Under the pieces are notes generated by a model. The model had not been told where the DNA came from. It searched no databases and saw only the letters and a program-made list of their open reading frames with translations. A stretch of 64,000 bases of DNA from the NCBI GenBank assembly GCA_963579135.1, contig CAUZFB010000009.1:1-64000 (forward strand), read 5' to 3'. Below are positions 26,461 to 34,468 of this stretch, one piece after another; the first letter of the stretch is position 1, and every line of letters begins with the position of its first letter. The position numbers and the translations under genes are program-made. The DNA is from CALGTL01 sp963579135. Its GTDB lineage: Bacteria; Chloroflexota; Dehalococcoidia; Lucifugimonadales; Australimonadaceae.

Positions 26461-26524
26461 GGATTCCAGGGCAACCAAAAAGGCCGGGGCACAAGCCCCG
26501 GCCTTTTTGGTTGCCCTGGAATCC
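26461..26524. terminator. 30-bp perfect hairpin terminator
   Basis: Arms 26461-26490 and 26495-26524 are exact complements with loop ACAA. The inner part GGCCGGGGC/GCCCCGGCC followed by TTTTT is a classical terminator. The outer arms (GGATTCCAGGGCAACC and complement) extend it far beyond need. It ends the aldolase transcript. Confidence 0.85.
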
Positions 26525-26547
26525 TCTGGCCGCTTCCCCAGTTGGCG

Positions 26548-26576
26548 TTGGCTGATTTCGCGGGCTATGCTATCAT
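26548..26576 (+). promoter_or_regulatory. Probable promoter of the sulfite/nitrite reductase
   Basis: TTGGCT (26548-26553) and TATCAT (26571-26576) are 17 bases apart. An overlapping TTGGCG/TATGCT pair is also present. It implies a 5' leader of about 150 bases before ATG 26736, containing a G8 run and a T7 run near 26685-26699. Confidence 0.45.
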
Positions 26577-26735
26577 CATAGGTGATGAGTTTCGCCTTGA
26601 GCCAGAACTGTGTTTGTTGTTGCGGACCCTAGGGCCGGCGATGCCTCATTCCCGTGTCCATCGTCGCGCTCTTCTCACTAATGGGGGGGGCGTTTTTTTG
26701 GCACCGTGGAGAGTAGCGAGACAAGGAGCTTTCCG

Positions 26736-28568
26736 ATGACCACGACAGACCAACCGATCGTCCCCATCGTCAGAGGGGTTCAGACATTTGCTGATCGCCT
26801 GAAGGCGGACTACAGCAAGGGAGTGCTGCCCTACGTTCCCGAAGAGGTAGAAGACTTTGAGACCGAGGCGACCCGCTACCTCAAGGGAGACTGGCCCGAA
26901 GATCAGTTCATCATGTACCGCCTCGTGCGGGGTGTGTACGGTCAACGGCAAGCCGACGTGCAGATGATGCGCGTGAAGATTCCGGCGGGCGCGATGACCG
27001 CGGATCAGTTGGATGCTTTCGGCGAGGTGGTTTCCAAGTACGCACCTCTCAAGAAGGGCCATGTGACCACTCGCGAGAACATTCAGATTCACTTCCTGAA
27101 ACTAGCGGATACGCCGGACGTGATGCGTATTCTCGGCGCGGCCGGCCTGGTGACGCGCGAGGCGTGTGGGAACGTAGTGCGGAACGTCGCGGGCGATCCG
27201 ATGGCAGGCATAGACCCGGCTGAGCCTTTCCCTGTTACGCCATACCTGGCGGCGTTCGCTCGATGGTTCATCCGCCATGAGCAGGCGCAGACCCTGCCCC
27301 GCAAGATGAAGTGCGCCTTCACGACGGCGGGCGCGGTGGACTCGGTGGTTGCTGACATCCACGATCTGGCGTTTATCCCCAAGTTGCGCAAAGGCGCTGA
27401 TGGCAACGACGAACGCGGCTTCGAGATACGGGTTGGTGGGGGCACGTCGATCATGCCGCGCATCGCGTGGACGCTCTACGACTTCGTGACGACCGACGAG
27501 TACCTGCGGGTCAGCGAGTCGGTCATCCGCGTGTTCAACAAGGCCAACGAGATGCGGAAGAATAAGATGCGCGCGCGGATTAAGTTCTACGTGGACCGCA
27601 TCGGCATAGACGCCTTCCGCGATTTGGTGGAGGAGGAGTTGAAGGGTGACTGGGCGAAGGCCGACTTCGATCCAACCCCACTGATGATGCTTCCTCCCGA
27701 GCTGGAAGAAGACCCGCCAGCGTTGGTGCCCGACACCGATACGCACACGGAGCCCGCGTTCCTGAAGTGGCGCGCTTCGAACGTTTTCGCGCAGGCCCAG
27801 GAGGGCTACAACGGTGTGTTCGTCACGCTCCCGTTGGGCGACATCTACGAGCACCAGTTCGCGGGCCTATCCAAGATTGCGCGGAACTTCGCGGGGGGAC
27901 GCCTGCGCACGACGGCGGAGCAGAACCTGATTTACCGTTGGGTGCCAGATGGTCACCTGTTCGACATTTGGTCCGAGCTGAACGCAATCGGCCTGGCCGA
28001 GGACGGCGCGAATCAGATTACGGATGTTGTCGCGTGCCCTGGTACGGACAGCTGCAAAATGGCAATCACGTCGTCGATGGGCGTGGCGGGGGAGTTGCGT
28101 AAGGCGATTCGTGAGTTCGGGTCCGATGACCCGCTGATTACGTCTTTGCACGTCAAGGTCAGCGGTTGCCCCAACGGATGCTCGCGCCACCATATCGCCA
28201 ACATCGGTCTGCATGGAGCGGCGACCAAGGGCGACGGCAACCAGGTTCCGGCGTACGAGCTGTTCTTGGCTGGTAACTATGGGAACGCTGACGATGTGCG
28301 GTTCGGTTATCGGGTGAAGACGAAGGTTCCGGCCAAGCGCGTGCCTGAGATGATTACGGATGTGCTTTCCTACTACCAGAACGAGCGCTCTGATGGGGAG
28401 AAGTTCAACGATTTCGTTGAACGTGTTGGGGTCGGCCCGTTCGAGGAAGTGCTTGGCAAGTTCCGCGAGGTGGGCAAGCTGAACAAGGAGAACCTCGACT
28501 CCTACATGGACTGGGGCAAGACGATTATCTACAAGCTCGAGCGCGGCGAGGGTGAGTGCGCCGTTTAG
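26736..28568 (+). CDS. Ferredoxin-dependent siroheme nitrite/sulfite reductase
   Basis: This 610-aa single-chain reductase takes six electrons from ferredoxin to make ammonia from nitrite or sulfide from sulfite. It has the duplicated ferredoxin-like half domains and the siroheme/[4Fe-4S] cysteine set C434 and C440 (CPGTDSC) and C478 and C482 (GCPNGC). KGHVTTRENIQIHF is the substrate-arginine region. Nitrite and sulfite versions cannot be separated from motifs alone. The Tyr-Cys crosslink of some sulfite reductases is not evident. ATG 26736 has AAGGAG upstream. It is a single-gene unit with its own promoter and terminator. Confidence 0.88.
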   Translation: MTTTDQPIVPIVRGVQTFADRLKADYSKGVLPYVPEEVEDFETEATRYLKGDWPEDQFIMYRLVRGVYGQRQADVQMMRVKIPAGAMTADQLDAFGEVVSKYAPLKKGHVTTRENIQIHFLKLADTPDVMRILGAAGLVTREACGNVVRNVAGDPMAGIDPAEPFPVTPYLAAFARWFIRHEQAQTLPRKMKCAFTTAGAVDSVVADIHDLAFIPKLRKGADGNDERGFEIRVGGGTSIMPRIAWTLYDFVTTDEYLRVSESVIRVFNKANEMRKNKMRARIKFYVDRIGIDAFRDLVEEELKGDWAKADFDPTPLMMLPPELEEDPPALVPDTDTHTEPAFLKWRASNVFAQAQEGYNGVFVTLPLGDIYEHQFAGLSKIARNFAGGRLRTTAEQNLIYRWVPDGHLFDIWSELNAIGLAEDGANQITDVVACPGTDSCKMAITSSMGVAGELRKAIREFGSDDPLITSLHVKVSGCPNGCSRHHIANIGLHGAATKGDGNQVPAYELFLAGNYGNADDVRFGYRVKTKVPAKRVPEMITDVLSYYQNERSDGEKFNDFVERVGVGPFEEVLGKFREVGKLNKENLDSYMDWGKTIIYKLERGEGECAV

Positions 28569-28572
28569 GCAG

Positions 28573-28588
28573 GCAGGGCGTGCCCTGC
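28573..28588. repeat. Palindrome GCAGGGC-GT-GCCCTGC, copy 2
   Basis: Identical to 3842-3857. It begins five bases after the reductase stop codon and is followed by ACCCAC, as at the first copy. Confidence 0.6.
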
Positions 28589-28638
28589 ACCCACTTGTTG
28601 CCGCTTGGTGACGGGGAGTGTTGTTGATTAGCGAGACA

Positions 28639-28669
28639 AATGGGGCAGGCCATGGGGGCCTGCCCCATT
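28639..28669 (+). terminator. Terminator after the sulfite/nitrite reductase
   Basis: A 13-bp stem (AATGGGGCAGGCC with GGCCTGCCCCATT) has loop ATGGG and is followed by CTTGTGTCTTG. Confidence 0.7.
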
Positions 28670-28701
28670 CTTGTGTCTTGTGGGCGGCGTAGACGGGGAG
28701 T

Positions 28702-28936
28702 ATGGGTAGCAAGCGAAGGCTTAAGGCGTAAGGAGTGCGAAGGCAAGCGCCGCTATGCGACGCAGGGCGAGGCGCAGAAGGCTGCGAATGGGCTCCGCGG
28801 TGCCAACGGAGCGGCGTACATTGAGCCGTACCAGTGCGGCTTCTGCAGCGCGTGGCACATCGGGCATCGGCCTGGCGCGCTGCGCGAGCACACGGAGATG
28901 TTCGGCGAGTTCTTGTGCAAAGAACGGTGGTCGTAG
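28702..28936 (+). pseudogene. Small CxxC protein with a one-base frameshift
   Basis: ATG 28702 reads MGSKRRLKA and stops at 28729. The overlapping frame reads RKECEGKRRYATQGEAQKAA, then YQCGFCSAWHIGHRPG and ends at 28936. Deleting one G near 28725 joins them as MGSKRRLKRKECEGKRRY, which matches the usual layout of these ~75-aa basic proteins with a C-x2-C-x3-H-x2-H motif (QCGFCSAWHIGH). The cause may be a real mutation, an assembly error or frameshifting. The function of the family is unknown; the motif suggests a zinc ribbon. Confidence 0.65.
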
Positions 28937-29010
28937 CCTTTCGGTTGACGATGAGGCCGATTTAGGAGCAGATCTGCCCGGAATGGGGAGCGTTCGCTCC
29001 TACGCTGAGT

Positions 29011-29038
29011 TTGACAAACCAAGGCCCCCATGTAGACT
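29011..29038 (+). promoter_or_regulatory. Sigma-70-type promoter
   Basis: TTGACA (29011-29016) and TAGACT (29033-29038) are 16 bases apart, with TG just before the -10. Transcription should begin near 29045. It points into a gene-free region. Confidence 0.65.
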
Positions 29039-29044
29039 GCGGCT

Positions 29045-29284
29045 GGGCGTATAGCCCGAGGTAACAGTTCCGTTTGATTAGTTCATCTGCAATAGTTGTC
29101 TGGCCCCTGTGTGATTCCCGTACACATGCAGAATTAGCCGGCACGCGACGCACTGCATCTTATGCTGCGGCCCGCACCAGTCCCTTTCCGTTTCGACGGT
29201 ACTTGCGTCACGCACCCCACCCAAAGACTGGCGAACCTCCCGCCTAACGGGTCCCGTTGGGCTGACTGCCCGACGGCTTTTTCT
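29045..29284 (+). ncRNA. Candidate structured non-coding RNA or terminated leader
   Basis: Between a good promoter and a clean terminator lie about 240 bases without a credible ORF on either strand. A GGGC-GTATA-GCCC hairpin opens it. GAGGTAACAGT (about 29059-29069) can pair with ACTGGCGAACCTC (about 29227-29239) to close a large domain. TGTGT/ACACA and GCAT/ATGC hairpins lie inside. I do not recognise it: RNase P, tmRNA, SRP RNA, SAM, TPP and cobalamin signatures are absent, and 6S RNA cannot be excluded. It could also be an attenuating leader of the aminotransferase gene at 29437. Confidence 0.4.
29254..29282 (+). terminator. Intrinsic terminator of the candidate RNA
   Basis: CCGTTGGGC and GCCCGACGG form a nine-pair stem (one G-U) around TGACT, followed by CTTTTTCTG. 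It is 155 bases ahead of the next start codon. Confidence 0.75.
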
Positions 29285-29436
29285 GCGACCCGCTTGAACA
29301 GCGCTCTGCTGTAACGCGGTCGCCTCACCACTTGCTGCCACGCTCACAGCTCCCTGGCTCCGGGATGTTTGAGTTGGTCGCCATCTAGGACTTTGCCGAA
29401 TCGGCGGATCCCACCAATCTTGATCGGAGAAGATGC

Positions 29437-30537
29437 ATGACGTCTGATGTGCGCTCTGTCGCGTCGCTGTATGGCGGGTTCTGGAATTTCGATATTCAGG
29501 ATTTTTGCTACATGACGAATCGCTATTTCCCCCCGCAGGAATTTCTGAACTCGCTTGCCGCCAATCTCGCGCGGCTGGTGGGGTCCTACCCATCGACCAA
29601 TCGCCACCTGTCGTCGTTGGTGGCGGAGCCGTTGGGCCTCAGCGCCGATGAGTTGGTCGTAGGTAACGGTGCAAGTGAGTTGATCAGTGCCATCACGAGC
29701 CTGCGCGTGAAACATCTGGCGATACCCATCCCGACGTTTGATGAGTACCGGAATCGTGCGGGGACGCAGGGCAAGCAGGTGAGTTCCTATGCGATGGGGG
29801 TGGATTTCATGCTGGACGTGGATGGGTTCATCGACCACGTGCGGGAGTCGGGGGCGAACTCGGTGGTGCTCGTGCAGCCCAACAACCCGGCTGGGACGCT
29901 GGTGGCGCGGGACGATGTCGTTCGGATGCTTAGGGCGTTCGTTAATCTCGATATGGTGCTGGTGGACGAGTCATTCCTGTACTTCGCCGGGCCTGACTAC
30001 CGAGAGCTGAGTGTGGCGCATCTGATTCACGAGTTCCCGAACGTGGTGATCGTCAACAGCATGTCGAAGGCGTACGGCGTGCCAGGGCTGCGCTTGGGCT
30101 ACGCAGTGTCGGGCGACAAGGAATTCGTTGCGAGGTTGCGTGCCGAGGTTCCGATCTGGAGCATCAATTCGTTCGCCCAATTCTTCCTGGAGCACATGGG
30201 CGCGTACGAGTCGCGATTCCTGGAGTCGTGCGTGCAGGTGAATGCAGCGACGCAGGCACTCTACCGAGGGCTGCAAGCCGTGCCTTGGTTGGAAGCTTAT
30301 CCGTCCCATGGGAATTACATTCTGTGCCGGACGAGTCCCGATCTCACGGGGACGGAGGTCACCGCCCGCTTGTTCAATGACTTCGGTGTTTTGGTGAACG
30401 ATTGCAGTGGAAAGGGCGGGCTCGACAGCCGATTCTTCAGGATCGCATCGAGAACGACCGTTGAGAACGAAGAGTTGCTACGCACCTTCTTGGCCATGGC
30501 GAGCGAAACGTCTGCACCAGAAGTTGCGAGAAAGTAG
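29437..30537 (+). CDS. Class I/II PLP aminotransferase, histidinol-phosphate type
   Basis: This 366-aa fold-type I aminotransferase resembles HisC/CobD-type enzymes. The PLP lysine is K211 in NSMSKAYGVPGLRLGY; the NNPAG loop and VDESFLYF with the cofactor Asp are present, as is the phosphate-side Arg in SRFFRIASR. HisC-like proteins act on phosphorylated amino alcohols or amino acids. The cytidylyltransferase-like gene starts eight bases after its stop, so the pair is an operon and a head-group or phospho-amino-alcohol role is more likely than histidine synthesis. ATG 29437 has GGAGAAG upstream. Confidence 0.85.
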   Translation: MTSDVRSVASLYGGFWNFDIQDFCYMTNRYFPPQEFLNSLAANLARLVGSYPSTNRHLSSLVAEPLGLSADELVVGNGASELISAITSLRVKHLAIPIPTFDEYRNRAGTQGKQVSSYAMGVDFMLDVDGFIDHVRESGANSVVLVQPNNPAGTLVARDDVVRMLRAFVNLDMVLVDESFLYFAGPDYRELSVAHLIHEFPNVVIVNSMSKAYGVPGLRLGYAVSGDKEFVARLRAEVPIWSINSFAQFFLEHMGAYESRFLESCVQVNAATQALYRGLQAVPWLEAYPSHGNYILCRTSPDLTGTEVTARLFNDFGVLVNDCSGKGGLDSRFFRIASRTTVENEELLRTFLAMASETSAPEVARK

Positions 30538-30545
30538 ATTCAACG

Positions 30546-31328
30546 ATGCAAGCACTGATTCTTGCAGCCGGGCAGGGGAGCAGGTTGCGCCCGTTGACTG
30601 ATCATCGCCCCAAGTGCCTCGTGAAGGTGCAGGGGAGGCCGATCCTCGAATACCAGCTTGAGGCGCTCTGTGCGGCAGGCGTGCGAGAGTGTGTCATCGT
30701 CATTGGCCATCTAGCCGCCCAGGTGCGCAGCACGATCGGTACGCGGTTCCGCAGTCTGTCAATCACCTATGTAGAGAACGAGATCTACGACCGCACCAAC
30801 AACATCTACTCATTGTGGTTGGCTCGGGCGAAGGTCAACGACGACGTGCTGTTGATTGAAGGAGACCTGATCTTTGAGCCGGAGCTCTTGACGGATCTGC
30901 TCGATGTCCCGTTCGCGAATGCGGCGGTTGTGGACCAGTTCCAACACTTCATGAACGGGACGGTCATCCTCGCGCGAGGCGATGGGGCGGAGGCGATGGT
31001 GCTGAAGCGGGACCAATCGCCGGGGTTCGACTACCGCTCAGCACTGAAGACGGTGAACATCTACAAGTTTTCATACGATGTCTTGAGCGACAATCTGATG
31101 CCCGCGATGGGCGCCTGCATCATGCATGGGCTGACAGACGACTACTACGAGATGGTGATTGCTCGGGCGGTCGCGGCCGGCACGATGCAGCTTCACGTGG
31201 TACGCACGGGCACTCGGGCGTGGGCGGAGGTCGATACGGTTGAGGATCTGGCCGACGCGGAGCGGATGCGGAGGTGGGGTGCGTCTCGAATCGTCGGTGT
31301 GGCTACACCACCAACGTTCTTCCATTGA
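30546..31328 (+). CDS. Nucleotidyltransferase, phosphocholine/phosphonate cytidylyltransferase-like
   Basis: This 260-aa NTP-transferase-fold enzyme has the signature LAAGQGSRLRPLT (6-18) with K23 (RPKCLV), and a metal-site Asp in LLIEGDLIFEP. NNIYSLWLA and the EVDTVEDL stretch near the C-terminus recall LicC and PntC-type CTP:phosphocholine or aminoethylphosphonate cytidylyltransferases rather than sugar enzymes. It would make a CDP-activated head group. It is translationally close to the aminotransferase upstream and converges on a CDP-alcohol phosphatidyltransferase gene, the expected next enzyme. Confidence 0.8.
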   Translation: MQALILAAGQGSRLRPLTDHRPKCLVKVQGRPILEYQLEALCAAGVRECVIVIGHLAAQVRSTIGTRFRSLSITYVENEIYDRTNNIYSLWLARAKVNDDVLLIEGDLIFEPELLTDLLDVPFANAAVVDQFQHFMNGTVILARGDGAEAMVLKRDQSPGFDYRSALKTVNIYKFSYDVLSDNLMPAMGACIMHGLTDDYYEMVIARAVAAGTMQLHVVRTGTRAWAEVDTVEDLADAERMRRWGASRIVGVATPPTFFH

Positions 31329-31337
31329 CGGCGGAAC

Positions 31338-31979
31338 CTAGGCGATAAGTTGCACTCCGTGGGCTGCTGCGATCGCGAAGGCGAGGGCGTTGAAGGCGTA
31401 GAACGCGACTCCGGTGAGCTTGGGTATGCGTAGGGGGCTGACCATCAGCCCGGCCACGACAATGGCGCTGCCGTAGAGGACGATTTGAAAAAGGGCGCTA
31501 TCCAGGGGGCCGTCGAACAACATGACTGCGGCGATTGCGATGATGGCCTGGTCGGTGGGCAATCCGACGTAGCGGGTGCTGTCCGGCACCAATCCGTAGA
31601 CGTTGAAGTAGCTGAGCCGTAACGCGGCGGCCGCGGCGAGGGCGAACGCTCCAGGCACATACGCCGCCTCAAACTCACCGTAGGCCAGCAGTACGACGGC
31701 GAGGGTGACTCCGGCACCGGCCATATCGACGAGCGAGTCCATGTTGGCCCCGAAGGCACGGTCGTTATTGGTGCGACCGGGGATGCGCTTGGATACGGGG
31801 CCGTCGATCCCGTCGAAGAAGAATGCGAGGACGAGTCCGATTGCGGCAGCGTGGAACTCTCCGTTCACGGCAAACGTGATAGCTGCCAGGCTGCTGAGGA
31901 GACCGGCTAGAGTTACTAGGTTCGCCGCATCGAAAAAGTAGCTGATGATCAGTGGTCGTTTGGTGTCGGGGGTGCTAAT
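31338..31979 (-). CDS. CDP-alcohol phosphatidyltransferase (start uncertain)
   Basis: Integral membrane enzyme that transfers a phosphoalcohol from CDP to an alcohol. The catalytic motif is D-G-I-D-G-x4-R followed by G-x3-D-x3-D (FDGIDGPVSKR, GANMDSLVD). The first ordinary start codon in frame is GTG 31868, but that would cut off the membrane segment before the motif. The frame continues upstream with AANLVTLAGLLSS, typical of the family, to about 31979, where the only option is ATT. An ATG at 31989 lies one frame away (MKLH, then stop). So either a rare start or a small frameshift is involved. About 213 aa in all. Confidence 0.8.
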   Translation of the reverse strand: MSTPDTKRPLIISYFFDAANLVTLAGLLSSLAAITFAVNGEFHAAAIGLVLAFFFDGIDGPVSKRIPGRTNNDRAFGANMDSLVDMAGAGVTLAVVLLAYGEFEAAYVPGAFALAAAAALRLSYFNVYGLVPDSTRYVGLPTDQAIIAIAAVMLFDGPLDSALFQIVLYGSAIVVAGLMVSPLRIPKLTGVAFYAFNALAFAIAAAHGVQLIA

Positions 31980-32111
31980 GGAGTTTCATCCAGATGCTGA
32001 CGGGTGGTTGGGTTCAGTTGAAATGAACTGTCCAATCGGGCGAGCCGTTGGGGTCAGACATAGGCGGTGTGAAGTGACGACAGGATACCATCCCGCCAGA
32101 GGGCAATCCGA

Positions 32112-32933
32112 ATGAATGAAAGCTTGGATTATGAGGCGGTGCGTCGGTATTGGGACCAGACCGCTGGGACCGCCGCTGCGGCTTCCTACATGGCGCATGA
32201 GCAAGGCTTGCCGCAAAGCTGCGTCAACGATCGCTTCGCTCTCGAGCGCGAGGTGGTCGATCGGTGGTTCTCGGGCCTGGGTGCGGACGCGGCTGTGCTG
32301 GACATAGGCTGCGGAAGCGGGGCGTGGTCGGCACTATTCGCGCAACGCTATGGCCGTGTGGTAGGGATTGAGCAGAGCGCCAAGATGGTGGCCGACGCAC
32401 GTGAGCGCCTGCGAGAGATGCCGAATGTTGAAATCGTTCAAGGCGATTGTCTGGAGGTTCCTATCAAGGGCTTGTTCCAGGGAGTCTTCTTCGGTGGACT
32501 GCTGATGTATCTGAATCGCGAAGATGCTGTACGGCTGCTCGCGCGTGTGGCTGAGCTTGTCCCCGACGGCCCGATCATCTTGCGCGAGTCTAGCGGGCCA
32601 GGCCGTGTCGAGATAAAGACGGGGGAGTACCAGGTTGCGTATCGCTCGCCTCAGGAATATAAGGAGATTGCGGCTGAAGCTGGGCTGCGCGTGCGGGCCG
32701 TGGAGCGGAATCGGGGTTATGCGAGGATGGAGGTCGCCGTAAACCTCGTGGACCTCGTGCGCCGTCTGCCCGTGCTCAAACGACGTAATCCTGCCCTAGT
32801 TGGCGTTCCACTTTGGCGGGCTCTGCGTGCTACTTCGCCCCTCAGCTTAGAGGTGCTTCCCCGCGCGGTCCGGGCCGCGGGCATCAACTGGCCGCATCTG
32901 TCGAACAACTTCCTGCTGCTAGGACACAGCTAA
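32112..32933 (+). CDS. SAM-dependent methyltransferase
   Basis: Class I methyltransferase of 273 aa. The SAM-binding motif I is VLDIGCGSG (62-70), with an acidic residue closing strand 2 (GIEQS) and motif post-II VQGDCLEVP. The substrate part is variable and gives no identity. It is divergent from the CDP-alcohol phosphatidyltransferase gene and follows the aminotransferase/cytidylyltransferase pair, so N-methylation of an amino head group is a reasonable guess. The start ATG 32112 has no strong ribosome binding site. Confidence 0.82.
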   Translation: MNESLDYEAVRRYWDQTAGTAAAASYMAHEQGLPQSCVNDRFALEREVVDRWFSGLGADAAVLDIGCGSGAWSALFAQRYGRVVGIEQSAKMVADARERLREMPNVEIVQGDCLEVPIKGLFQGVFFGGLLMYLNREDAVRLLARVAELVPDGPIILRESSGPGRVEIKTGEYQVAYRSPQEYKEIAAEAGLRVRAVERNRGYARMEVAVNLVDLVRRLPVLKRRNPALVGVPLWRALRATSPLSLEVLPRAVRAAGINWPHLSNNFLLLGHS

Positions 32934-32952
32934 GGTTTTAGCGAGGCGATAC

Positions 32953-33324
32953 ATGGCCATATCCCGCAGAAAGGCTCAAGACTACGCCGAGCAGGTGCTG
33001 AACCGACCTGGCGGCGAAAAGCCCGTCACCCTTCGTCGCACCAAGAGCGGCGTAACGTTGCTCCACCGGGGCCGAGCGGTGACGAAAACACACGCCTCAG
33101 GCGTGGGGGAGATGCAGGCGCAGTTGATGGCGATCGCGCTCGGCGTTGATCTGCCCGCGATCGGTGGATCGGTGGAAACTCGCGTACCCAGTGGAGTCCT
33201 CTACCGCGCCATTGCCGTCTCATCGCTGGACGTTCGCCGACCTGAGGCGCAGGCGGTGCTAGGCCAACTCATGAACACTGCCGCTATGCAGCGAGGTGCG
33301 TTCAACACGCTTGAAATCGGGTAG
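32953..33324 (+). CDS. Hypothetical protein, 123 aa
   Basis: Not recognised. It is a basic, soluble protein that begins MAISRRKAQDYAEQ and has no membrane segment or cysteines. Start ATG 32953 lies 20 bases after the methyltransferase stop, with GAGGCGAT upstream, so the two are probably cotranscribed. The composition suggests a real small protein. No function can be assigned. Confidence 0.6.
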   Translation: MAISRRKAQDYAEQVLNRPGGEKPVTLRRTKSGVTLLHRGRAVTKTHASGVGEMQAQLMAIALGVDLPAIGGSVETRVPSGVLYRAIAVSSLDVRRPEAQAVLGQLMNTAAMQRGAFNTLEIG

Positions 33325-33408
33325 GAGACTCGTCCTTAGAGCATGGGGCGCTGGTATTCTTGCGTTCGCGATGTATGATGCGTCCCACCAAGTGCTGGAG
33401 GTGAAACG

Positions 33409-34434
33409 ATGGCAGACCTGGAACTCTCTTTCGCGATGACCGCATACGACCGCGTGACGCCCTTGATTGACGGTGAGGTCAAGGTGGACGGGGTGAAACT
33501 CGACTACCAGGGGATGCCGGGGGCGGTTCCACGGGTCTTTTATGATCAGATTAAGTTTAACCGATACGACGTTTCCGAGATGTCGATGTCGTCGTACCTA
33601 CGTATGCGGCCACAGGGCTTTCCGTACCGGATGCTCCCTGTGTTCCACAACCGGGCGTTCTCTTACACCAATGTGTATATCCGTAAGGCTTCAGGGATAG
33701 GCCAGGACCACCCGGAAGACCTTCGAGGCAAGCGGTTTGGTATCCAGGACTATCAACAGTCGGTGGGTCTCTGGACGCGGGGTATCTTTAAGCTGGAGTG
33801 GGGGATCGAGCCTGAAGAGATGACCTGGTACCAAGAGCGCGGAGAACACCTCAGTCACACCGGCGCGTCCCACGGGGCGGGGCTTTCGCTCCCCAAGGAT
33901 CTTGTCCTGAAGTACGCCGAGAGGGATTTCGGCAGCATGTATTTGGACGATGAGCTGGATGCCTCCATCGGCTTGGTGATGGTCCCGGGTTCGGGCATCG
34001 ACCGCCAGCGCAAGGATCTGTCTGGTCATGAGGGCTTCACGACGCTGTTCTCTGACCCGCGGGCCGAGGCCATACGGTTCTTCCAGAAGCATGGCGTCTA
34101 CCCGCCGCACCATGTGACCGTCGTGCGCGAGAGCATTCTCGACGAGCACCCCTGGGTCGGCGTGAGCCTGATGGAGGGCTTTCGCAAGGCGAAGGAGCTC
34201 GCGATCGCGCGACTGCGTGAGCGCCAGCCAACGCTGATGGTTTTTGGTGGCCAATACCTGAGCGAGCTTGAAGCGGTCTTCGGCCGCGATCCTTTCCCCT
34301 ATGGGATTAACGCGAACGCGAAGGCATTCGATATGGCCCAGACATTCTCGGTGGAGCAGGGGTTGTCGAAGAGGAAGCAGCCTTGGGACGAGATCTTCCC
34401 CGATGAGATCATGTACGCCGAGGAGAAGCTCTAG
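33409..34434 (+). CDS. 4,5-dihydroxyphthalate decarboxylase-like / substrate-binding-fold protein
   Basis: This 341-aa protein begins LELSFAMTAYDRVTPLIDGEVKVDG and has YDVSEMSMSSYLRM, LRGKRFGIQDYQQS, and the C-terminal FPYGINAN block. This is the pattern of Pht5-type 4,5-dihydroxyphthalate decarboxylases and close relatives, which have a periplasmic-binding-protein fold. It has no signal peptide, in line with an enzyme rather than an ABC-transporter protein. Members of this family act on varied substrates, so phthalate is only a lead. GCTGGAGGTGAAACG precedes ATG 33409. It stands alone and ends at a shared terminator. Confidence 0.82.
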   Translation: MADLELSFAMTAYDRVTPLIDGEVKVDGVKLDYQGMPGAVPRVFYDQIKFNRYDVSEMSMSSYLRMRPQGFPYRMLPVFHNRAFSYTNVYIRKASGIGQDHPEDLRGKRFGIQDYQQSVGLWTRGIFKLEWGIEPEEMTWYQERGEHLSHTGASHGAGLSLPKDLVLKYAERDFGSMYLDDELDASIGLVMVPGSGIDRQRKDLSGHEGFTTLFSDPRAEAIRFFQKHGVYPPHHVTVVRESILDEHPWVGVSLMEGFRKAKELAIARLRERQPTLMVFGGQYLSELEAVFGRDPFPYGINANAKAFDMAQTFSVEQGLSKRKQPWDEIFPDEIMYAEEKL

Positions 34435-34468
34435 CCGTCGGTCTAGAGCTCAATCAAGTAGACAGCGC

